Assembly: GCA_023434145.1 (NCBI GenBank)
Contig: JAEYTI010000168.1
Coordinates: 1-64,000 of the forward strand
DNA: 64,000 nucleotides
Source of the DNA: Chloroflexota bacterium
GTDB taxonomy: Bacteria > Chloroflexota > Anaerolineae > Anaerolineales > Anaerolineaceae
Direction: 5' to 3'
Under the pieces are notes generated by a model. The model searched no databases and was not told the DNA's origin. It worked only from the letters and a program-made list of their open reading frames with translations. Position numbers and translations under genes: made by a program. Below are positions 8,741 to 16,641 of this stretch, in pieces; the stretch's first letter is position 1, and the number at the start of each line of letters is the position of its first letter.

Positions 8741-10684
8741 TTACAAGCGTCTGATAGCCGAGGTGGCCGAGAAGAAGTTGAAGAACGAGGTCAGATAGTC
8801 GCGGGTAATCTGACTGATCTGCGGCGGCTCAAAAGGCAGCACCAGGTTGATATAGCGGCCCTTCTCCTCCAGCAGCAGATGCAGGCTGTGCAGGCGCTCC
8901 AACCGGTCCGCGGCGTCTGGCATTTGTTCTTCCAGATCCGAACGGCGCGCCGGTTTGTTGAAGAACTGCAAAACCTCCCAGTCGATGGCGTCGATGGTGT
9001 GTTCTACGGCTTCGCCCATGCGGCTGTCATAGATCGAAAGACCTGTGTCCGACTGCTGCAAGTGCAGTTTCGGCGCAGTTTGCGGATCTTCCCAACGCGC
9101 CGCCCATGGGTCACACTGCTCGCGAACCTTGTTTATCCATTTCGTCATCGCTTTCAGATAAGGCGCGCCGATGTTATGGTTGGTAAAGCGACAGGCCAGG
9201 TTCCTGAGCGTGGCATCGTCAAAGGGATAGACCAGCTTATACATATCATCCGGGCGCAGGTCCAGATCGTATTTCTCGGCATTGCGGAAGTAGTGGCTGT
9301 GGCGTTCGAACATCACCGTTTGCACGCCGGTGGGCGGCGGCAGGTGCATCAGATAAGGGATGGTCTCTACGTACCCGCGGTACATCGCCTCATCTTCGCC
9401 CGGAATGCCGACCAGGAAGTTCCACACCGGATACACACCATACATCAAAGACGATTTCAGGCAGATGAGGTTTTGGAAGAGCGAGCTGCCGGTGTTCATC
9501 ATCTTCAGAATGCCCGAATCCAGCGCCTCGATCTCGACTTGAATGACTCGCACGCCCGCCTTCGCAAGGATCTGGATGTCGCTCTCGGAGAAAGACGGCT
9601 TGGCTGAATAGTAGATCACCACATCCTCTGGCGCTTCCATCTGCGAGAACACCTCGCGCACCATTGTCTTGGGCATGGTGTTATCGACACAGGTCAGATA
9701 CAGCGGCTTTGGATATTCAAATAGCTTTTTGAACTGCTCCAGCGCATTCTCTGGACATTTGACGTTGTAGTGCACCCGCGCATCCGGCAGCCCGCACACC
9801 GTACACTGCGTTTTCCCGCCCCACCAGCAGCCGCGCGAGGTCTCAAAGGTGAGCACGGGGTTGATCTCTTTGTTGGGGAAATACTGCCCAAAGGTCTGTA
9901 AGAAGGGCTCAAAGCGCGGCTCCAGCGGTGTGTTAATGTCCATCAAATCGCCAAAGGGGCGCAGCGCATCTTCGGGGATCGGTTCGTTAAGCGGAGCCTG
10001 AACCACGCGGTCGAGATTGGCCTTGCAGAACACGCCGTTGATGCGCTGCCGCCCGGCGATATCACCCTTCAGCGTGCAGCCGATGAAGTCTGAAAAGGCT
10101 TTCAAGCCGGGTCCAGAAACGACGAAGTCCATTTGCGGAATACTGCGGGCAATCTCCTGCCCCATCGGCGAGTCGCAGTTCGGCCCGCCCATAATGGTGA
10201 TCAGGTTGGGGTTGCGCTGTTTGAGCTTGCGCGATATGGCGAAAACTGCCATGTTCTGCGAGAGGCGCGAGGTAAAGGCCACTACATCGGCTTGATCCAG
10301 TTCGTAGCGATCGATCAGCTCGTCAAGGAAGGCATCCACGGTTTTGCGCTTTTTGAGCAGCGCATACTTAAGCACCTGGGTTGACTGGTTGGGCACCGGG
10401 TAGTAGCGGTCAAAGTATTCCTGGGTGTTATCGGGCAGATCAGGGAAGGCCGACTGGCGAAAAAACCACTCGCCGATGCCAGATACCAACCCTTCAACGG
10501 CCAGGGCGACATATTGATACAGGGCCGTGCCCATGTAGCGCGCGAATTCAAGGTTGAGGTAATGGAGCTCCGTCGCGACTTGATCGCCGTATTGGTTTTC
10601 CGCCAGCGTCTTCAGTTGAGTCAGCGCCAGGGAAGGCGAATTCATAATCGCGAAGGGCATATGCACAAACTTGATTTTTAGCAT
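8741..10684 (-). CDS. B12-binding radical SAM protein, RiPP C-methyltransferase-like (copy B)
   Basis: A protein of 647 residues. Residues about 1-230 are a cobalamin-binding-like region with ITIMGGPNCDSPMGQEI, followed by a radical SAM domain at about 280-500. The cluster-binding motif is the unusual FETSRGCWWGGKTQCTVCGL, spaced CX7CX2C, which together with GGxNC..MGQE is the hallmark of the RiPP maturation radical SAM C-methyltransferase family (TIGR03975-like). The C-terminal 130 residues are a helical domain. Family members methylate unactivated carbons. It is a close paralogue of the next protein upstream (10708-12627), with shared stretches such as NTQEYFDRYYPVPNQSTQVL. GGAG lies 8 bases before the ATG. 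No RiPP precursor is seen nearby, so the substrate may be a carrier-bound or free amino acid. Confidence 0.85.
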   Translation of the reverse strand: MLKIKFVHMPFAIMNSPSLALTQLKTLAENQYGDQVATELHYLNLEFARYMGTALYQYVALAVEGLVSGIGEWFFRQSAFPDLPDNTQEYFDRYYPVPNQSTQVLKYALLKKRKTVDAFLDELIDRYELDQADVVAFTSRLSQNMAVFAISRKLKQRNPNLITIMGGPNCDSPMGQEIARSIPQMDFVVSGPGLKAFSDFIGCTLKGDIAGRQRINGVFCKANLDRVVQAPLNEPIPEDALRPFGDLMDINTPLEPRFEPFLQTFGQYFPNKEINPVLTFETSRGCWWGGKTQCTVCGLPDARVHYNVKCPENALEQFKKLFEYPKPLYLTCVDNTMPKTMVREVFSQMEAPEDVVIYYSAKPSFSESDIQILAKAGVRVIQVEIEALDSGILKMMNTGSSLFQNLICLKSSLMYGVYPVWNFLVGIPGEDEAMYRGYVETIPYLMHLPPPTGVQTVMFERHSHYFRNAEKYDLDLRPDDMYKLVYPFDDATLRNLACRFTNHNIGAPYLKAMTKWINKVREQCDPWAARWEDPQTAPKLHLQQSDTGLSIYDSRMGEAVEHTIDAIDWEVLQFFNKPARRSDLEEQMPDAADRLERLHSLHLLLEEKGRYINLVLPFEPPQISQITRDYLTSFFNFFSATSAIRRL

Positions 10685-10707
10685 CGCAATTTCTCCAAAC
10701 AGCAGGG

Positions 10708-12627
10708 CTAATTGCTCAGATGAGATAGAAAATCGTTAAACGAGGCAAAATACTGCAATGCCTGAGCCGGGGTAGAAGGCGGCTCTTTGGGCAGCACCAG
10801 GCTGAAAAAGCGCCCGTTCTCTTCAAAAATCAAGCCGCGCGCCGCGAGCAGTTGAACCTGCTGGGCCAGTTCGGCTTCGGGACACCCAAACATCTCTACC
10901 AGATCGACCATGCGGCGCGGCTGGGACAAGGCGTATAGCAGACTGGCGCCCAGCGGATCGAGCGTGTGCTCCACCGCTTCTCCTGAGCGGGTATCGTATA
11001 CAACACAGGCATCGCGGAAATACAACTGCGGGTGCAGTGAGCCATCCTGCCCATTCCAGCGCTGGATCCATTCGTTGACGTGCCGGGCGAGCGGATCATT
11101 CCACTTGCAAATAGCCGCGAGATAGGGCGCGTTCACATCCTGGTTGGTGAAGTGATAGGCCAGCTTATGCAGCGTTTCTTGCGCAAAGGGGTACACCATC
11201 GAGTAAAAATCACTGGGGCTCAAATCCAGGTCATAATCATCCGCATGGTCGAAGTAGGGGCTGTAGCGGTCAAAGCGCACAAGCTGCATCCCCGAAGGCG
11301 GCGGCAGGTGCATGAACAGGGGCAGATCGTGGCAGTACTTTTCATAAATCGCCTCGTCTTCTCCCGGCACGCCAACCAGGAAGTTCCAGATGGGGTAGAT
11401 GCCAAAGCGCAGGCAGTCTTTGAGGAAGGTGAGGTTTTGGAAGGCCGTTGTGCCCTTGCGCAGCAGCTTAAGCGATGGGGTGGAGAGCGCCTCGATCCCC
11501 GTCTGCACGGCATGCACCCGGTGATCGGCCAGAATTTGCAGTTCTTCCTCACGGGTCGGCACCTTGAGCTCGTAGAGGATCATCGCATCATCGGGGTTAT
11601 CCAGTTTAGAGATCACCTCTTCGACAAATCGCTTGGGCAGCACGTTATCCACGCAGCCCAGGTAAGCAAAGCGCGGGGCATACTGGAACAGCGATTGGAA
11701 CTGCTGGAGGGCCTTTTCGGGATCCATGGGCCGGTGATCCATGCGGGTGCTGTTTAGCCCGCAAAAGCGGCATTGGGCCTTCTCGCCCCACCAGCAGCCG
11801 CGTGACGTCTCAAACAGCAGCACCGGCTTGATGCCCTGGTCGGGGAAGTGCTGCTCGAAGATGTCCAGAAACGGGCCGTAATCGAGCATCACATTGGCGT
11901 TAATGTCCAACTCTTCGCCAAAGGCAGCCAGCCCGCCAGGCGAATCGATGGCGGACAAATTCTCTCGCGAGAACACACCCGGGATCTGCTCACAGCCGGC
12001 ACGGTCGCCCGCCAGGCGGTAGCCGATGAAGGTGGGGAAGCTCTTCAATGCCGGGCCTGAGAATACGTAGTCGATCTCGGCTACATTCTTGATGATCTCC
12101 TGGCCCATCGGCGATTCGCAGTTGGCCCCACCCATAATCACCAGAGCGTCTGGGCGGCGCTCTTTCAAGCGCTTTGCGACGGCAAAGCAGGCCAGGTTCT
12201 GCGAAAACATCGAAGAGAGACCAACTACATCGGCCTTGTCCAACTCGTACCGGTCAATCAGCGAGTCCAGAAATTCTCGCAGCCCCTTGCGCTTTTTCAA
12301 CAGAGCGTATTTCAACACCTGGGTCGATTTGGTCGGCAGGGGATAATAGCGCGAGAAATACTCCTGGGTGTTATCGGGCAGTTCGGGGAAGGCCAGCGGG
12401 CGGAAGAACCACTCACCCAGGCCCGCCCCCAACCCCTCCACCGAGTGGGCGATGTACTGGTACAGGGCGGTGCCCATGTAGCGAGCAAAGTCCAGATTGA
12501 AATACAGCACGCGCACATCCACCTGCTCTCCATACTGCTGGTCGACGACCGACTTAAGCTGGGTCAGGGCAATTGAGGGTGTGTTCAGTGCCCCAAAGGG
12601 CAGGTTGAGAAGCGAGATTTTAAGCAT
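10708..12627 (-). CDS. B12-binding radical SAM protein, RiPP C-methyltransferase-like (copy A)
   Basis: A protein of 639 residues from the ATG at 12627, chosen over 12654 because AGGGGAGC lies 7 bases upstream and the sequence then aligns with its paralogue from the first residue (MLKISLLNLPFGALNTPS). The cobalamin-binding-like region includes VIMGGANCESPMGQEI. The radical SAM motif is FETSRGCWWGEKAQCRFCGL (CX7CX2C). Downstream come YLGCVDNVLPKRF and IYPIWNFLVGVPGEDE, the latter shared with copy B. The two copies arose by tandem duplication and have diverged considerably, suggesting different substrates or positions. Predicted reaction: radical C-methylation with SAM and methylcobalamin (family knowledge). 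Confidence 0.86.
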   Translation of the reverse strand: MLKISLLNLPFGALNTPSIALTQLKSVVDQQYGEQVDVRVLYFNLDFARYMGTALYQYIAHSVEGLGAGLGEWFFRPLAFPELPDNTQEYFSRYYPLPTKSTQVLKYALLKKRKGLREFLDSLIDRYELDKADVVGLSSMFSQNLACFAVAKRLKERRPDALVIMGGANCESPMGQEIIKNVAEIDYVFSGPALKSFPTFIGYRLAGDRAGCEQIPGVFSRENLSAIDSPGGLAAFGEELDINANVMLDYGPFLDIFEQHFPDQGIKPVLLFETSRGCWWGEKAQCRFCGLNSTRMDHRPMDPEKALQQFQSLFQYAPRFAYLGCVDNVLPKRFVEEVISKLDNPDDAMILYELKVPTREEELQILADHRVHAVQTGIEALSTPSLKLLRKGTTAFQNLTFLKDCLRFGIYPIWNFLVGVPGEDEAIYEKYCHDLPLFMHLPPPSGMQLVRFDRYSPYFDHADDYDLDLSPSDFYSMVYPFAQETLHKLAYHFTNQDVNAPYLAAICKWNDPLARHVNEWIQRWNGQDGSLHPQLYFRDACVVYDTRSGEAVEHTLDPLGASLLYALSQPRRMVDLVEMFGCPEAELAQQVQLLAARGLIFEENGRFFSLVLPKEPPSTPAQALQYFASFNDFLSHLSN

Positions 12628-12647
12628 CAAGCGGCTCCCCTGAGCGT

Positions 12648-13751
12648 CTACCATCCCTGCTGAATGCAGGCAATGACGTGATTGACATCTTCATCGGTAA
12701 GTTGGTTGTGCATGGGGATGGAAATATAGGTCTGCGACAGGCAGTCGAGGTTGGGCAGGTCATCGCGCTTGCCGCCAAAGACCGTGTACTGGTCGTTGCG
12801 CACATGAACGACCGATACCTGCACGCCCCGTTCGCGCATTGCCCGGCAGAATTCATCCCGTTTCTCTACGTGCATGGTAAAAAGGCCACAGCCGCTGGTG
12901 CGGTCTGCGCGCTGTTCGAACAGCACAATGCCCGGAACGTGCGCCAGCGCGGCGCGGTAGCGCGCGGTAATGGCCTGGCGGCGGCTCAGCAATGCAGAGA
13001 GTTCTTCCAGGTGCACCAGCCCGAGCGCGGCGGCTACGTCGGTCATGTGGTAACCGTAGCCGGTTTCCCAGGTGTCGTAGTCATAATAGCCATTGACGAG
13101 TGGTTTGCGCCGCGCGCGATCAATGCCAAACCAGCGCCGTCGCCGGGCGGCCTCGTAATCCTCTTCCCGCTTCATGGTGAGCATCCCACCCTCTGCTGTG
13201 GTCAGCGTTTGGAAGGCGTAGAATGAGAACGAAGTGAAGCGTGACAGCGTGCCAACCGGCTGACCGCAGTACGTAGCGCCCAGAGCCTCTGCCGCCTCTT
13301 CGATCACCACCAGGTTGTAGCGATCGGCGATTTCATGAATCTCAGCCATGTCACAGGGGTAGCCGCCCCAATGCACGCATAGAATCGCGCGGGTGCGCTC
13401 GGTGATGCGGTGCTCAATATCCTGCGGCGAGAGATTGGCGGTGTAGAGCTGCACGTCGGCAAAAACTGGTACAGCCCCCTGGTCCAGAACCGGGTGATTG
13501 GTCGCCTGCCAGGTGAGCGGCGTCGTAATCACCTCATCGCCAGGACAGACTCCCGCGACAGCCAGCGCCAGGCGCAGTCCTGCCGCGCAGGTGTTTACTG
13601 CAACTGCATGCGGCGCATTGACTCTGCTGGCGAAACAACGCTCGAATTCATCGACTTTTGGGCCTTGCCCAATCCAGCCGCTCTCCAGCGTTTTCACAAC
13701 GCTTTCAATTGCGCGAGGAGAAACGTACGGGCGCATGATTGGCACTTGCAT
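12648..13751 (-). CDS. DegT/DnrJ/EryC1/StrS-family protein lacking the PLP lysine
   Basis: A protein of 367 residues with the fold and most landmarks of sugar-type DegT aminotransferases: SGWIGQGPKVDEFE, VNTCAAGLRLALA, GDEVITTPLTWQAT, CVHWGGYPCDM. Two catalytic positions are changed. The Schiff-base lysine, Lys186 in the neighbour (FQAVKQLTTVDGGM), is Gln181 here (FYAFQTLTTAEGGM), encoded by CAA, one base from AAA. The Asp that holds the PLP ring nitrogen (VIEDAAQAFGA) is Glu152 (VIEEAAEALGA). The protein is otherwise intact, so it is probably a pseudoenzyme or subunit partner of the adjacent active-looking copy rather than an aminotransferase. The substrate is unknown. Confidence 0.85.
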   Translation of the reverse strand: MQVPIMRPYVSPRAIESVVKTLESGWIGQGPKVDEFERCFASRVNAPHAVAVNTCAAGLRLALAVAGVCPGDEVITTPLTWQATNHPVLDQGAVPVFADVQLYTANLSPQDIEHRITERTRAILCVHWGGYPCDMAEIHEIADRYNLVVIEEAAEALGATYCGQPVGTLSRFTSFSFYAFQTLTTAEGGMLTMKREEDYEAARRRRWFGIDRARRKPLVNGYYDYDTWETGYGYHMTDVAAALGLVHLEELSALLSRRQAITARYRAALAHVPGIVLFEQRADRTSGCGLFTMHVEKRDEFCRAMRERGVQVSVVHVRNDQYTVFGGKRDDLPNLDCLSQTYISIPMHNQLTDEDVNHVIACIQQGW

Positions 13752-13754
13752 GGC

Positions 13755-14873
13755 TCACCATCCTTTTTGGACGCTCGTAATCACCTGGTCGACATCTTGA
13801 TCACTGAGTTTGTAGTGCAGCGGCAAGCACATCATGGTCTCGGTGAGCCGTTCCAGGTTGGGCAGGTCATCGCGTTTAGGGCCAAAGAGTGTGTTGGTAT
13901 CAATGCGCAGATGCACGACCGAAGCATCTACGCCACGGGCGCGAACAGCGCGGGCAAAATCATCGCGGCGTTCCACGTGCATGCAGAACGTCCAGTAACC
14001 GCTTTCACGGTCGGGGGCGGCATCAAACAAGGTGATGCCGGGCACCTTCGCCAGGGCAACACGGTAGCGGCGATCGATCTCAGCCAGGCGGCAGTGGATC
14101 GCTTCATACTCATCCATGTGCACGGTGCCCAGCGAGGCAGTCACATCGCTCATGTGGTACTTGTAGCCGATCTCGGTGATATCCCACTCCGGCTCACCCA
14201 ACAAGGAGGGTTTGCGCTTCAGGCGGTCGATGCCAAACCAGCGACGCTGGCGGGCCTCTTCGGCCAGCACATCATCCTGGATGCACAGCATGCCGCCATC
14301 CACGGTAGTCAACTGCTTGACGGCCTGGAAGGAGAAGCAAGTCACCGGCGAAAGCGAGCCGATCATCCTCCCACGGTAGGTGGCCCCAAAGGCCTGCGCC
14401 GCATCTTCGATCACCGGCAGGTTGTGCCGTGCGGCAATGGTGAGAATTTCCTCCATGTCGCAGGGGTAGCCGGCCCAATGGACGGGCAGAATGGCTTTGG
14501 TGCGCGGTGTAATGCGCCGTTCAATATCCGCCGGGTCGAGATTGCCGGTGCTGTACTGCACATCCGCATAAACCGGCTTTGCCCCCGCCGCAAGGATCAC
14601 GTGACTGGTCGCCACGAACGTCTGGGCAGTGGTGATTACCTCGTCGCCAGGGCCGATGTCATAGAGATCCAGGGCCAGAGCCAGGGCCGAGGTGCAGCTG
14701 TTGACTGCCACGGTGTGCGGCGCGTGAACCATCCGCGCCACTTTGGCCTCGAACTCTTGCACGACCGGGCCATCGCCCACATAGCCACTGCGCAGGGTTG
14801 CGCTCACGCGCTCGATGGCGGCTTCTGAAACATAAACCGCAAAGATAGGGACACGTCGGGTTGTTTCAGCCAT
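13755..14873 (-). CDS. DegT/DnrJ/EryC1/StrS-family PLP aminotransferase
   Basis: A protein of 372 residues with intact catalytic residues: the PLP-ring Asp157 in VIEDAAQAFGATYRG and Schiff-base Lys186 in CFSFQAVKQLTTVDGGM. Other family landmarks are SGYVGDGPVVQEFE, VNSCTSALALAL and VHWAGYPCDMEEI. Relatives transaminate keto-sugars (perosamine synthase type) or make aminocyclitols and 3-amino-5-hydroxybenzoate. No other nucleotide-sugar gene lies in the operon, so a sugar role is uncertain, although a GT1 glycosyltransferase sits two genes upstream. The stop lies 3 bases before the start of the DegT copy lacking the lysine, which favours coupled translation and perhaps a heteromeric complex. 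Confidence 0.9.
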   Translation of the reverse strand: MAETTRRVPIFAVYVSEAAIERVSATLRSGYVGDGPVVQEFEAKVARMVHAPHTVAVNSCTSALALALDLYDIGPGDEVITTAQTFVATSHVILAAGAKPVYADVQYSTGNLDPADIERRITPRTKAILPVHWAGYPCDMEEILTIAARHNLPVIEDAAQAFGATYRGRMIGSLSPVTCFSFQAVKQLTTVDGGMLCIQDDVLAEEARQRRWFGIDRLKRKPSLLGEPEWDITEIGYKYHMSDVTASLGTVHMDEYEAIHCRLAEIDRRYRVALAKVPGITLFDAAPDRESGYWTFCMHVERRDDFARAVRARGVDASVVHLRIDTNTLFGPKRDDLPNLERLTETMMCLPLHYKLSDQDVDQVITSVQKGW

Positions 14874-14885
14874 AGCAGCTTTCTC

Positions 14886-16604
14886 CTATAGTCCAATCTG
14901 TTCTACGATTGAAGTGAATGCGGTTTGCATAGCCCGCGGAATGCGCCCATTGTTGGCAATATCCGCGGCGATGGCAGCAATATCGAGGTCGAGCGGGAAC
15001 TCGTTATCGTCCCATACGTAGGGGCGGGCGGATGAGGGCGTTTTGCCGAGCACCGCACGGATGGCTTCATAGAGCGGCAGCGTCGCCGGCGACAGCGAGG
15101 CGCGGGCATCATAATGGCCCAGCTCCTGGTAGGTGCGCAGATCAACCGACTGCACGCCAAACATCAGCGCCATCGCCATGTACTGTTGGAAGATATCAAT
15201 CGACTGGCGTGCCAGGTTGGCCGAGCCAAAACCCTGACTGTTGATATTCTGGTTGAACTGTTCAGCATGGGTAGGGAAGCGATCCACCAGCGAATTGCCC
15301 AGGTAGGTCATCAGCGGCATGAGCGAATTGGCCGAGATCTGCAGTCCTTTCAGGCCCATGTTGACCTGGCGGGCAGTGTTGCCGCGCAGGGATGGTGGCA
15401 GTCCCCGGTTGTATTCGGGAGCTACCAGCAGCGCAATTTGAACGTCGAGGTGCTTGGCAAGCAGCCCCAGGTAATAGCGCAGGTGATCCATCGACACGCC
15501 AATATACTGGCCCAGGAAATTTCCACCATGATAGCTGGCAGCAGCATCACAATCGATCAGCGGATTATCGCTGGCCGAATTCATCTCCACCCCCACCTGG
15601 CGAGCCACTTCAGACAGGCCTTCAACTACCGGGCCGTAGTACTGTGGCAGGCAGCGCAAGGAGTAGCGATCCTGGATGAGGTCTTGCGGGCGGTGATTGT
15701 GTTCGCCGTTCAATTCTTCGCGGATCAGGTGCGAACCATGCAGCAGGTGCAGCATCACATCGGCAGACCACACCTGCCCCGGGTGCGGCTTGCAAGCGTG
15801 AATGAACGGGTGGAAGGACTGGTTCGTAGCGCGCAGGCCCTGGAGCATGAGCGCGTGCGCGCCCAACGAGAGGAACAGCAGCTGCGTGGCGTTGAACACG
15901 CACCCGGCAGCAATAGCAGTCATCACCGAGGTTCCGTTGATCATTGCCAGGCCTTCTTTGGGCTTCAAACGCAAGCGATCCAGTCCCAAATGCCCCAGCG
16001 CGGTGAGCGAGTCCATTGCCTCTCCGGCGTAATCCACCTGATAACAAGGGTCCAGGCCCATGACTGCGCCGCAAATATACGAAAGCGGCACCAGATCGCC
16101 GCTCGCTCCGATAGATCCCATATCGTAAACGTGCGGAGTGACCTGCGCATTGAGGAACGTGACCATGCGCTCGATCAACTCCAGGCGGACACCCGATGCG
16201 CCCTGCATGTGCGAATTAGCCCGCAGCAGCATTGCGGCGCGCACATCAGCGGCAGGCAGGCGTTTTCCGGCAGCCGTCTTGTGGTACCAAATCAAATTAT
16301 CTTGCAGTTCCGCGGCGTCTTCGGGCGAGATTACGTGCCCGCCCATGCCGCCAAAGCCGCTCGTCACGCCGTAAATCGGGGCATTGTTCGCCACCGAGTG
16401 GGCAATATACGCACAAGAGCCAGCAATACGCCGGCGAGTCTCGGGGTCACTGGATAAAACTGCTTTGGAACCGCAGCGCGATACTTCAATAAGCTGCGGG
16501 ATGGTCAGGCTATGTCCGTCAACGACTACCGGGTTGGTAGGATGCGAGTCGATGGAGCATAACGATAAAAGCGGGTCAAGAACACTGCGGTCATTTTGGT
16601 TCAT
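14886..16604 (-). CDS. MIO-type aromatic amino acid ammonia-lyase/aminomutase, cyanobacterial PAL-like
   Basis: A protein of 572 residues from the ATG at 16604 (AGGGA just upstream); a longer frame to 16736 overlaps the glycosyltransferase gene. It closely resembles cyanobacterial phenylalanine ammonia-lyase along its whole length. The MIO-forming Ala167-Ser168-Gly169 (GSIGASGDLVPLSY) and catalytic Tyr78 (PIYGVTSGFGG) fall at the same numbers as in the Anabaena enzyme. KEGLAMINGTSVMT, NQSFHPFIH, QDRYSLRCLPQY and HAEQFNQNINSQGF are also present. The substrate-selectivity pair, Phe107-Leu108 in that PAL, is Tyr107-His108 here. The product could be cinnamate, coumarate or a beta-amino acid. It lies 12 bases upstream of the DegT pair in the same operon and is probably a supplier of the starter unit. 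Confidence 0.92.
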   Translation of the reverse strand: MNQNDRSVLDPLLSLCSIDSHPTNPVVVDGHSLTIPQLIEVSRCGSKAVLSSDPETRRRIAGSCAYIAHSVANNAPIYGVTSGFGGMGGHVISPEDAAELQDNLIWYHKTAAGKRLPAADVRAAMLLRANSHMQGASGVRLELIERMVTFLNAQVTPHVYDMGSIGASGDLVPLSYICGAVMGLDPCYQVDYAGEAMDSLTALGHLGLDRLRLKPKEGLAMINGTSVMTAIAAGCVFNATQLLFLSLGAHALMLQGLRATNQSFHPFIHACKPHPGQVWSADVMLHLLHGSHLIREELNGEHNHRPQDLIQDRYSLRCLPQYYGPVVEGLSEVARQVGVEMNSASDNPLIDCDAAASYHGGNFLGQYIGVSMDHLRYYLGLLAKHLDVQIALLVAPEYNRGLPPSLRGNTARQVNMGLKGLQISANSLMPLMTYLGNSLVDRFPTHAEQFNQNINSQGFGSANLARQSIDIFQQYMAMALMFGVQSVDLRTYQELGHYDARASLSPATLPLYEAIRAVLGKTPSSARPYVWDDNEFPLDLDIAAIAADIANNGRIPRAMQTAFTSIVEQIGL

Positions 16605-16641
16605 CGGTTTCCCTGCCATTCTGTCGTGATGGATGGAATGA

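Noticed and set aside
8728..12654. Search for a RiPP precursor peptide next to the two RiPP-type radical SAM genes
   Set aside because: Gaps between the genes are only 13-25 bases, and no small gene with a leader-core pattern is visible in the operon.
13410..14828. Long plus-strand open frame (about 470 codons) opposite the DegT genes
   Set aside because: It is His- and Gly-rich, has no recognisable motif, and mirrors two strongly supported minus-strand genes. It is a by-product of GC-rich codon usage.
13755..14873. Assignment of the active DegT protein as 3-amino-5-hydroxybenzoate synthase
   Set aside because: The family is too broad, and none of the other aminoshikimate-pathway genes are present in the window.
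15114..16457. Long plus-strand open frame opposite the PAL-like gene
   Set aside because: No family features; it is antisense to a gene whose catalytic residues are all present.
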